Part shown: one piece after another, positions 1-5,145 of the stretch
How the letters are laid out: each line of letters starts with the position of its first letter
Numbering within the stretch: the first letter of the stretch is position 1
Assembly (NCBI GenBank): GCA_007132365.1
Contig: SLOS01000139.1
Location: 1 to 5,219 of the forward strand
From: Bacteroidales bacterium
Lineage (GTDB): Bacteria > Bacteroidota > Bacteroidia > Bacteroidales > PUMT01
Direction: 5' to 3'
DNA: 5,219 nt
Program-made: the position numbers and the translations under genes
The notes under the pieces: generated by a model
What the model was told of the DNA's origin: nothing
Seen by the model: only the letters and a program-made list of their open reading frames with translations
Database searches by the model: none

Positions 1-566
1 AATTCCACATCCTCTTCACTGAAATCGAGTTCCAGTTCAACAAGGGAAATAAAATCGAGCAATCTGCCGCGAAGAGACTTTATTTCTGATGAAAAGCCAC
101 CTCTCATCTGCTGCATGGCTATCTTATGAAATGCGGCCGACTCTGATGCTATCAGGTCAGCAACTGCCTCTGCCTGTGAAAGATCCATTTTGCCATTGAG
201 AAATGCCCTCTGTGTAAACTCTCCCGGTCCGGCAAGGACTGCACCGTGAGACAGCAGAAGCTGCAGAATCTTCTGTTGTATATAAACGGAACCGTGGCAG
301 GATATCTCAATTACGTCATCACCGGTATAGGAGCGTGGAGCTTTGAATATGCAAAGCAGAACCTCGTCAATAATAGTTCCCTCGTACTGAATTATTCCGT
401 AATGGATGGTGTTTCCGGGCTGTTCTGACAGTCTAAGTCCTTTTTCTGACGGGAGGAATATTTTTTCGCAAATTGAAAAGGCATTTTCACCGCTTACCCT
501 GATAACGGCAATTGCCCCCTGTCCGGGAGGTGAGGCTATGGCGGCAATTGTTGATCTTTGGTCCAT
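1..566 (-). CDS. mnmE: tRNA uridine-5-carboxymethylaminomethyl(34) synthesis GTPase MnmE, N-terminal part (cut by window edge)
   Basis: MnmE works with MnmG to place a carboxymethylaminomethyl group on wobble U34 of certain tRNAs in the cytoplasm. The first 188 codons are present, read leftward from an ATG at 566-564; the gene runs off the left edge, so the GTPase domain is not visible. The family runs to roughly 450-470 residues. What is seen is the N-terminal folate-binding and dimerisation domain: the opening motif IAAIASPPGQGAIAVIRVSG (residues 7-26), FKAPRSYTGDDVIEI-CHG (around 74-92), and the diagnostic PGEFTQRAFLNGKMDLSQAEAV (split around residues 114-135). After that the start of the helical domain is seen, including LVELELDFSEEDVE at the edge. 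The start fits the family N-terminus and lies 17 bp from its own promoter. It is divergent from the nickel operon and functionally unrelated to it. The family call is very secure. Confidence 0.97.
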   Translation of the reverse strand, partial: MDQRSTIAAIASPPGQGAIAVIRVSGENAFSICEKIFLPSEKGLRLSEQPGNTIHYGIIQYEGTIIDEVLLCIFKAPRSYTGDDVIEISCHGSVYIQQKILQLLLSHGAVLAGPGEFTQRAFLNGKMDLSQAEAVADLIASESAAFHKIAMQQMRGGFSSEIKSLRGRLLDFISLVELELDFSEEDVE

Positions 567-583
567 TTTATCTGTTATTCCTG

Positions 584-613
584 CAAATTTAAGTATATTA
601 ATTATCCTGTCAA
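584..613 (-). promoter_or_regulatory. Predicted mnmE promoter, Bacteroidota type
   Basis: On the minus strand a TTG (613-611) is followed after exactly 19 bp by TAAATTTG (591-584). This matches the Bacteroidota housekeeping promoter (-33 TTG, -7 TAnnTTTG). It lies 17 bp upstream of the mnmE ATG, so the transcript leader would be only about ten bases. An AGGA on the minus strand sits about 12 bp from the ATG and is at best a weak ribosome binding site. The match is seen in the sequence; activity is inferred. Confidence 0.7.
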
Positions 614-624
614 AAAGGCTTGCT

Positions 625-652
625 GGTATTGCCGGGCAGAGCTGGTGATACC
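625..652. promoter_or_regulatory. Imperfect inverted repeat next to the nikM promoter, candidate operator
   Basis: GGTATTGCC (625-633) and GGTGATACC (644-652) are inverted copies matching at 7 of 9 positions, with a 10-bp spacer. The outer arms are GGTAT and ATACC. The right arm abuts the -33 TTG of the nikM promoter. The outer GTAT...ATAC spacing is broadly reminiscent of NikR-type nickel operators (in E. coli GTATGA-N16-TCATAC), but the inner bases differ and no regulator gene is in the window. The same stretch can also be read as a direct repeat, GCTGGT at 622-627 and 641-646, 19 bp apart. A site for a metal-responsive regulator is an inference only. Confidence 0.3.
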
Positions 653-682
653 TTGGCAAGTGAATTAAATGATTTATATTTG
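653..682 (+). promoter_or_regulatory. Predicted promoter of the nickel transporter operon, Bacteroidota type
   Basis: TTG (653-655), a 19-bp spacer, then TATATTTG (675-682) matches the Bacteroidota TTG / TAnnTTTG consensus. The spacing is identical to the divergent mnmE promoter. Transcription would start near 688-690, leaving a leader of under 20 bases before the nikM ATG at 707. That leaves no room for a cobalamin or nickel riboswitch, so control, if any, should act at the DNA level. The short leader also supports the ATG at 707 over the in-frame TTG at 620, which lies upstream of this promoter. Confidence 0.75.
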
Positions 683-706
683 TGTCGTTTTTACTGTTGT
701 AGTAAG

Positions 707-1282
707 ATGCACATATCTGATGGAATAATAGATACTAATATTTGCATTGTTGCAAATGTTGCCTCAGTTGCACTTGTTTATGCAACCGGGAAGAAAACCC
801 CAATCGATGATATTCCAAAAATGGGAATGATGGGGGCAGCCCTTTTCGTGGCATCACTGATTCATTTTCCACTGGCGGGGACTTCCATACATTTGGGCTT
901 GTTTGGTGTTGCCGGCATTATCCTTGGTAAGCGGGCATTTCCGGCAATTTTTGCAGCACTCCTGTTCCAGTCCCTTATATTTCAACATGGCGGACTGGTT
1001 ACTCTGGGGGTCAATGCATTGAATATGGGAGCCGGTGCCTTTGCTGCATGGCTGATATGGAGAATTAAGGTTTTACCGGAAAGTCTGAGGGCTGTTCTGG
1101 CCGGTTTTTTTGGTATTATTGTACCTGTTTTGCTTATGTCCGCTGAATTTCATTTTTCCGGATATGGAAGGGGGATCTTTTTCCTGTTTTCAGTTTACCT
1201 GGTGGCAGCAGTTATTGAAAGCATTATCTCATTTTCAGTGGTCAGGTTTTTCAGGAATATTAAGCCGGAGTTACTGGATTAA
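707..1282 (+). CDS. nikM: ECF-type nickel (or cobalt) transporter, substrate-specificity membrane protein NikM/CbiM family
   Basis: This is the S component that binds the metal ion on the outer face of the inner membrane (191 residues). It opens with MHISDG. In this family the N-terminal Met and His2 act with a later His as metal ligands; here the later one is very probably His62 in GTSIHLG. Other family signatures are FPLAGTS (54-60), the GVNALNMG stretch (101-108) and five or six hydrophobic segments between about 12 and 183. The start was set at the ATG giving MHISDG; the longer frame from a TTG at 620 adds 29 residues that would bury the ligand-bearing N-terminus and lie ahead of the promoter. 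It is slightly short for CbiM and fits the NikM subgroup. Neighbouring nikLQO complete the transporter, and the downstream lar genes favour nickel over cobalt. Confidence 0.93.
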   Translation: MHISDGIIDTNICIVANVASVALVYATGKKTPIDDIPKMGMMGAALFVASLIHFPLAGTSIHLGLFGVAGIILGKRAFPAIFAALLFQSLIFQHGGLVTLGVNALNMGAGAFAAWLIWRIKVLPESLRAVLAGFFGIIVPVLLMSAEFHFSGYGRGIFFLFSVYLVAAVIESIISFSVVRFFRNIKPELLD

Positions 1283-1294
1283 CAGTGGTTTTAT

Positions 1295-1365
1295 AAATAA
1301 ATTAGTTCCAAATTAAAATAAATTAGTTCCAAATTAAAATAAATTAGTTCCAATTTACAATAAAT
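1295..1365. repeat. Three tandem 21-bp repeats plus a partial fourth, upstream of nikL
   Basis: The unit begins AAATAAATTAGTTCC and ends AAATTA. Copies lie at 1295-1315, 1316-1336 (identical to the first) and 1337-1357 (one change, A to T at 1354). An 8-bp partial copy follows at 1358-1365 (7 of 8 bases). The array fills most of the 86-bp nikM-nikL gap and stops three bases before the nikL ATG. It is not coding in the nikL frame: each unit holds an in-frame TAG, and 21 is a multiple of three. The period equals two helical turns. Possible roles are an A-rich, unstructured ribosome landing region, a protein-binding array or a slippage-prone variable repeat; none is proven. Confidence 0.9.
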
Positions 1366-1368
1366 CCC

Positions 1369-1890
1369 ATGAATAGATCAATTCTGTTATGCCTGATTGC
1401 TTATTTTGGAATGAGTGCTGTAACCATGGCACATTCGATTAATTTTGAGACTGAAAAACATGCACCTTTGGTGACTGTAAAGGCGTTTTTCTCGCGGACA
1501 TCCCCAATGGTAAATGCCAGTGTGATGATTTATGCCCCGGATGAAACCCAGCCTTATCAGACAGGGCGTACAGACAGGGCCGGATATTTTGCTTTTATGC
1601 CCGATGCTGTTGGAAACTGGACATTCACAATAGATGATGAAAGGGGGCATAAAGACAGACTGGTGATAAGTATTGATCAGGTTTTTTTCTACGGAAATGA
1701 TGAAATTGAAGGTGAAACCGGTGCTTACCCCGGAGCCGGGGAGTCAGAAAAGCAGGTAACCGGGGTTGTAGTGGAAAAAAATATTCCCTACGTATACAGG
1801 GTAATTTTCGGTCTGGCCGTAATCTTTGGTATTACCGGGATATTTTATGGTATTAAAGCCAGGCAGGCTTTACAAAAAAACAACGGATAA
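1369..1890 (+). CDS. nikL: NikL-like accessory component of the nickel ECF transporter: exported beta-sandwich domain with C-terminal membrane anchor
   Basis: This 173-residue protein has an N-terminal signal or anchor segment (about 5-21, ending VTMA), an extracytoplasmic domain (about 22-140) and a C-terminal membrane helix (about 144-162) followed by a basic tail (KARQALQK). The exported part resembles a carboxypeptidase-regulatory / Cna-B-like fold: VTVKAFF, NASVMIYAPDE, QTGRTDRAGYFAF, then GNWTFTIDDERGHKDRL. The order of signal segment, AH start, strand-rich domain and C-terminal helix is that of NikL, which replaces the small CbiN in many nickel ECF systems. If the signal is cleaved after Ala21, the mature protein would begin with His22, a plausible metal ligand; His94 in the ERGHKD stretch is another. 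It lies between nikM and nikQ and is two bases from nikQ. Family assignment rests on architecture and context. Confidence 0.8.
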   Translation: MNRSILLCLIAYFGMSAVTMAHSINFETEKHAPLVTVKAFFSRTSPMVNASVMIYAPDETQPYQTGRTDRAGYFAFMPDAVGNWTFTIDDERGHKDRLVISIDQVFFYGNDEIEGETGAYPGAGESEKQVTGVVVEKNIPYVYRVIFGLAVIFGITGIFYGIKARQALQKNNG

Positions 1891-1892
1891 AG

Positions 1893-2669
1893 TTGAAGCA
1901 CTCATTTATTGATAAATACAGCAATCTTGATTCACCTGTTCACAGGATTGACCCGCGCGTAAAATTGGTAGCGGTGTTCTCCGTCATTGTAATAATTGTT
2001 TCAGAGGCACCCGGGGCGGTTTTCCCCTTTATATTTTATGGTGCGATAATTGCTTTGCTGATTTTTATTAGCAGGATTCCCCTTTCCTACATTATGAAGC
2101 GGTGTCTGATAGCTGCGCCGTTTATTCTTTTAGCGGCTCTTTTGTATCCTGTCTCTTCGATTATTAGCCAGGGATACCAGTCTTTTGGTTTAAGCAATCC
2201 GGAAGTTAAAGCAGGACTGACAATTCTTCTGAAAGGATTTATGGCTCTGATCCTTCTGATTCTGCTGACTTCCACTGAAAAATTTCATAATCTTCTGCTT
2301 GGGCTGCGGAAGCTGAAAATGCCAAAGTTACTGGGTGTAATTTCAGCTCTTATGTACAGATATGTTTTTATCATTCACGATGAAATGCTGAGGACCACAA
2401 GGGCGAGGGATAGCAGAACTCCCGGGAGACTTACTATCAGCAGATTAAAGGTATATGGCAATCAATCGGCAATGATTTTCCTGAGGAGCCTTGAGCGATC
2501 GCAGATAATTTATAACTCAATGTTATCCAGAGGATTTGATGGAAATTTCCCCGGCATGCAGAGCCTGGCACTAAGGGGTAAGGATGTTATTGCCGCTACT
2601 GTCTTTGTTTTGCTTGTGCTGACTGTACGTCTAACAAACAGCAACATTAATTGTTATTCGTTTAATTGA
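1893..2669 (+). CDS. nikQ: ECF transporter transmembrane coupling protein, NikQ/CbiQ (EcfT) family
   Basis: This is the T component that links the metal-binding NikM to the ATPase NikO in the inner membrane (258 residues). It carries the early family motif IDPRVKL (19-25), hydrophobic segments at about 24-36, 42-60, 71-92, 106-126 and 231-246, and the cytoplasmic coupling region. The two EcfT coupling-helix Arg motifs are visible as ARDSR (171-175) and SRGFDG (212-217), preceded by FLRSLERSQIIYNSM (196-210). The start is a TTG at 1893, two bases after the nikL stop. The frame is closed by a stop at 1854-1856, with no ATG or GTG between that stop and the TTG, so TTG is the best choice. The tight spacing suggests translational coupling to nikL. 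The family is secure; nickel versus cobalt is inferred from the neighbours. Confidence 0.93.
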   Translation: MKHSFIDKYSNLDSPVHRIDPRVKLVAVFSVIVIIVSEAPGAVFPFIFYGAIIALLIFISRIPLSYIMKRCLIAAPFILLAALLYPVSSIISQGYQSFGLSNPEVKAGLTILLKGFMALILLILLTSTEKFHNLLLGLRKLKMPKLLGVISALMYRYVFIIHDEMLRTTRARDSRTPGRLTISRLKVYGNQSAMIFLRSLERSQIIYNSMLSRGFDGNFPGMQSLALRGKDVIAATVFVLLVLTVRLTNSNINCYSFN

Positions 2670-2677
2670 AATTGATT

Positions 2678-3424
2678 ATGCCTTCCGGAATTCAAATACG
2701 GAACCTTTGCTTTTCATATACACCGGATGTACCGGTTCTTAAAAATGTTACCCTGGATATCAATCCGGGAGAAAGGTTTGGCCTGATCGGGCCTTCAGGT
2801 GCAGGAAAATCCACTTTGCTTTTACATCTTAACGGGATATTGACAGGCTCCGGAGAGGTTAAAATAGGTGATACCCCGGTTGATAAGAAATCACTTGCTG
2901 AGATCAGGAAGAAGGTGGGTATGGTCTTTCAAAATCCGGATGATCAGCTTTTTAATCCAACAGTTGAAGAAGATATAGCTTTTGGCCCTCTTAATTTCGG
3001 GTTCAGCAGGGAATTGGTTGCCAGCAGGGTTAAGGATGCCCTGGCTGCAATGAATCTCGCCGGTTTTGAAAAATCTGTTTCACATCATTTATCACTCGGT
3101 GAAAGAAAACGGGTCGCACTTGCAACGGTACTTGCAATAAGTCCGGAGGTAATTGCTTTCGATGAGCCGTTTTCAAGCCTTGATCCGTCAATGGTTTTGC
3201 AGCTTATCAGCCTGATCGGTGGACTCGATGCAACTATTGTCATCGTCTCCCAGTCTTTTTTGCCACTGATATCATGCTGTGACCGGCTGGCTGTCCTTAA
3301 AGAGGGGAAAATAATTGCTGTAGGGCCAAAGGATGAGATTGTAAGAGATGAAGAGATGATGAAAGCCAGCGGTATGGATTTAAGTTTGTACCGGAATATA
3401 TGCCGGGAATATTTCTCAAAATGA
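2678..3424 (+). CDS. nikO: ECF transporter ATP-binding protein, NikO/CbiO family, with Gln in the H-loop position
   Basis: This cytoplasmic ABC ATPase drives metal import with NikQ and NikM. With the ATG at 2678 it has 248 residues. Motifs in order: Walker A GPSGAGKST (38-46), Q-loop VFQNPDDQ (83-90), signature LSLGERKRVAL (138-148, LSLGE rather than LSGGQ), Walker B with D-loop VIAFDEPFSSLDP (158-170). The switch region reads IVIVSQSF (187-194), so Gln192 stands where ABC ATPases usually have the catalytic H-loop His. Walker A Lys, Walker B Asp and the catalytic Glu are intact. An in-frame TTG at 2666, overlapping the nikQ stop, would add four residues; the ATG is preferred because it leaves a usual N-terminus before IQIRNLCFSY. 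It is the last transporter gene, followed by a 72-bp gap. Confidence 0.93.
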   Translation: MPSGIQIRNLCFSYTPDVPVLKNVTLDINPGERFGLIGPSGAGKSTLLLHLNGILTGSGEVKIGDTPVDKKSLAEIRKKVGMVFQNPDDQLFNPTVEEDIAFGPLNFGFSRELVASRVKDALAAMNLAGFEKSVSHHLSLGERKRVALATVLAISPEVIAFDEPFSSLDPSMVLQLISLIGGLDATIVIVSQSFLPLISCCDRLAVLKEGKIIAVGPKDEIVRDEEMMKASGMDLSLYRNICREYFSK

Positions 3425-3496
3425 ATTTTTATTTAAGCGTTTATATAATTCATATATAGTATAATTATAATATAAAAACTAAAGTGTTTATTTATC
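3425..3496 (+). promoter_or_regulatory. AT-rich gap between nikO and larE with an inverted repeat; possible second promoter or operator
   Basis: This 72-bp stretch is very AT-rich. It contains three TATAAT hexamers (3444-3449, 3460-3465, 3466-3471) and an inverted repeat TATAATT (3444-3450) / AATTATA (3463-3469) with a 12-bp spacer. No TAnnTTTG element is present, so a standard Bacteroidota promoter is not visible. There is also no GC-rich stem with a T tract that would mark a terminator after nikO. In such AT-rich DNA the repeat may be chance. A separate control point for the lar genes is possible but unproven. Confidence 0.25.
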
Positions 3497-4312
3497 ATGA
3501 ACAATAAGGCCGGGCAAAAACTCAAGTCACTTGAAAGGGAGCTTTCTAAATATGACAGACTTATTATCGCGTATTCCGGCGGACTGGACAGTGCATTGCT
3601 GCTGAAGGTTGCACACAGGGTTCTGGGGGACAGGGTACTGGCTGTTATTTCAGATTCTCCTTCAATACCCCGCAGTGAGCTAAATGCAGCAATTGAATTT
3701 GCCAGGGGGGCAGGGGCAAGACTGAAGATTATCAAAACCGGAGAACTGGATAATGAAAATTATGCCATGAATCCCGATAACCGTTGCTACTTTTGTAAAA
3801 CTGAACTTTACAGCTATGTTGAAGAGGTTGCCGGAGAGGAGGGTGTGAAGTATATTGCCAATGGAACCAATGTTGATGATCTCGGGGATTATCGTCCCGG
3901 ACTGAAGGCGGCTGATGAGCATAAGGTTGTCAGTCCACTGAAAGATGCAAAACTAACCAAGGACGATATCCGGATTGTTGCCCGGCATCTTGGCCTTGAT
4001 ATCTGGGATAAGCCCGCCAGTCCCTGCCTTGCCTCACGTATTCCCTACGGTAACTTTGTTACACGGGAAAAACTTGCCCAGGTAGAGAAGGCTGAAGAAT
4101 ATGTAAAGGCATTTGGTGTAAGGGAGCTCAGGGTCCGCCATTTTGGTGATAAGGCTGTCCTTGAAGTGAATCCCCTTTACAGGGAAATTGCAGAATCAAA
4201 TATGCCTTCTATAAAAGCGGAATTTGTAAAGCTGGGATTTTCCGATGTTGAAATAAAAAATTTCCAAAGTGGATCGTTAAATAAATTAATCAATATAAAT
4301 GCAAAAAGATAA
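3497..4312 (+). CDS. larE: LarE, ATP-dependent sulfur transferase of nickel-pincer nucleotide cofactor synthesis (three-cysteine form)
   Basis: LarE adenylates the carboxylates of the LarB product and replaces them with sulfur, giving the thio acids that later bind nickel. The 271 residues match the family's usual length. The PP-loop IAYSGGLDSALLL (24-36) binds ATP; NGTNVDDLGDYRPG (122-135) and SPLKDAKLTK (146-155) are further family signatures. The sulfur-transfer motif SPCLASRIPYG (175-185) holds Cys177, equivalent to Cys176 of the Lactobacillus plantarum enzyme. LRVRHFGDKAVLEV (211-224) is the conserved C-terminal part. NRCYFCK (95-101) adds Cys97 and Cys100, so three cysteines are available, which suggests a form that binds an iron-sulfur cluster instead of sacrificing its own sulfur. 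The ATG start at 3497 has no Shine-Dalgarno. The 3' end overlaps larB by 14 nt. NAD synthetase, QueC or ThiI are excluded by the PCLASRIPYG motif. Confidence 0.96.
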   Translation: MNNKAGQKLKSLERELSKYDRLIIAYSGGLDSALLLKVAHRVLGDRVLAVISDSPSIPRSELNAAIEFARGAGARLKIIKTGELDNENYAMNPDNRCYFCKTELYSYVEEVAGEEGVKYIANGTNVDDLGDYRPGLKAADEHKVVSPLKDAKLTKDDIRIVARHLGLDIWDKPASPCLASRIPYGNFVTREKLAQVEKAEEYVKAFGVRELRVRHFGDKAVLEVNPLYREIAESNMPSIKAEFVKLGFSDVEIKNFQSGSLNKLININAKR

Positions 4313-5048
4313 ATTAATAGCGCTGTTGAACAGTGTTAAAAACAAGGAAGTAAGTATAGATGATGCTGTGGGCAGGCTGGAGAATCTTCCTTTCGAAGAT
4401 CTGGGGTATGCCAAGCTTGACCACCACAGGACAATCAGGAGGGGATACCCGGAGGTTGTATTCTGCCAGAATAAGACCGTAGAGCAGGTGAAAAACATTA
4501 TCGAACATCTTGCCCGGCAGAATATGGTACTTGCCACAAGAGCAACAGCCGCTATGTTTGAGGCGGTAAAAGCCAGTATTCCGGAGGCCCGCTTCAATGA
4601 GACTGCACGTACAATAACAGTCAGGAAAGAGGAAGCTGGAAAACCTGCTGATAATGGCAATTATATACTAGTAATGAGTGCAGGGACATCGGATATGCCT
4701 GTTGCTGAAGAGGCTGTCGAAACCGCCACTTTTATGGGCAACCGTGTGGAAACTCTTTATGATGTAGGTGTTGCCGGACTTCACAGGCTTCTGGGCAATA
4801 AGAAGAAAATTGACGATGCAAATGTTCTGATCGTCGTGGCAGGAATGGATGGTGCCCTCCCTTCGGTCGTCGGGGGACTGGTGGACAAGCCGGTTATTGC
4901 GGTGCCTACATCTGTGGGTTACGGTGCCAGCTTCCAGGGGGTTGGGCCTTTGCTGACCATGCTGAGCTCGTGCGCACCCGGAGTAACAGTGGTCAATATT
5001 GATAACGGCTTCGGCGCAGGGTATTTCGCCTCGCTCATTAACAAATAG
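4299..5048 (+). CDS. larB: LarB, nicotinic acid adenine dinucleotide carboxylase/hydrolase of nickel-pincer cofactor synthesis
   Basis: LarB carboxylates the pyridinium ring of nicotinic acid adenine dinucleotide and cleaves the phosphoanhydride, the first step of NPN cofactor synthesis in the cytoplasm. The 249 residues show the LarB-specific N-terminal part, including LDHHRTIRRGYPEVVFC (40-56) and LATRAT (78-83). A C-terminal PurE-like domain follows: SAGTSDMPVAEEA (127-139), VVAGMDGALPSVVGGL (179-194) and VPTSVGYGASFQGVGPL (202-218). Cys225 in LSSCAPG is the likely counterpart of the L. plantarum Cys that forms a transient bond with the pyridine ring. The N-terminal part separates it from true PurE, which is much shorter. 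The ATG at 4299 lies inside the larE 3' end, a 14-nt overlap that suggests translational coupling. Family call secure. Confidence 0.96.
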   Translation: MQKDKLIALLNSVKNKEVSIDDAVGRLENLPFEDLGYAKLDHHRTIRRGYPEVVFCQNKTVEQVKNIIEHLARQNMVLATRATAAMFEAVKASIPEARFNETARTITVRKEEAGKPADNGNYILVMSAGTSDMPVAEEAVETATFMGNRVETLYDVGVAGLHRLLGNKKKIDDANVLIVVAGMDGALPSVVGGLVDKPVIAVPTSVGYGASFQGVGPLLTMLSSCAPGVTVVNIDNGFGAGYFASLINK

Positions 5049-5145
5049 GATTTTTTGTGATCACGGTCCTGCCTGAATGCGCAACCATGGTAATTACCCT
5101 GCTGCCATAATACTAATATTAATTTGCCAACTATAATCTGAACGA
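5049..5145 (+). promoter_or_regulatory. larB-larC intergenic gap with two short perfect palindromes
   Basis: This is a 97-bp gap where lar genes are often closely packed. It holds GTGATCAC (5057-5064) and GGTAATTACC (5089-5098), both perfect palindromes. The best promoter-like element, TTAATTTG (5119-5126), misses one base of TAnnTTTG and has no TTG 19 bp upstream. The T run at 5051-5056 has no stem before it, so it is not a terminator. The GGTAATTACC arms loosely recall the GGTAT/ATACC dyad upstream of nikM. Function unknown. Confidence 0.2.

Noticed and set aside
246..648. Plus-strand open frames at 246-428 and 406-648
   Set aside because: They lie mostly opposite mnmE, whose minus-strand translation has unmistakable family motifs; the plus-strand products resemble nothing and cover the mnmE promoter.
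620..706. Upstream TTG start that would extend NikM by 29 residues
   Set aside because: It begins before the predicted promoter and would put a non-family sequence ahead of the MHISDG N-terminus, whose Met and His are metal ligands in this family.
683..706. Cobalamin or nickel riboswitch ahead of the transporter
   Set aside because: The predicted leader is under 20 bases, far too short for either riboswitch.
1110..1316. 68-residue plus-strand frame overlapping the nikM end
   Set aside because: It is an out-of-frame shadow of nikM and runs into the tandem repeats.
3433..3922. Minus-strand open frames at 3433-3735 and 3680-3922
   Set aside because: They are antisense to larE, have no recognisable motifs, and the larE reading is certain.
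4286..4660. Minus-strand open frames of 124 and 64 residues opposite larB
   Set aside because: They are shadows of larB, which is well supported by its motifs and its overlap with larE.
4299..5048. PurE (phosphoribosylaminoimidazole carboxylase) as the identity of the 249-residue protein
   Set aside because: The C-terminal half is PurE-like, but the extra N-terminal part with LDHHRTIRRGYPEVV and the lar neighbours identify LarB.
5057..5110. A 17-codon GTG-started open frame between larB and larC
   Set aside because: It is very short, has no ribosome binding site or recognisable sequence, and such frames arise by chance.
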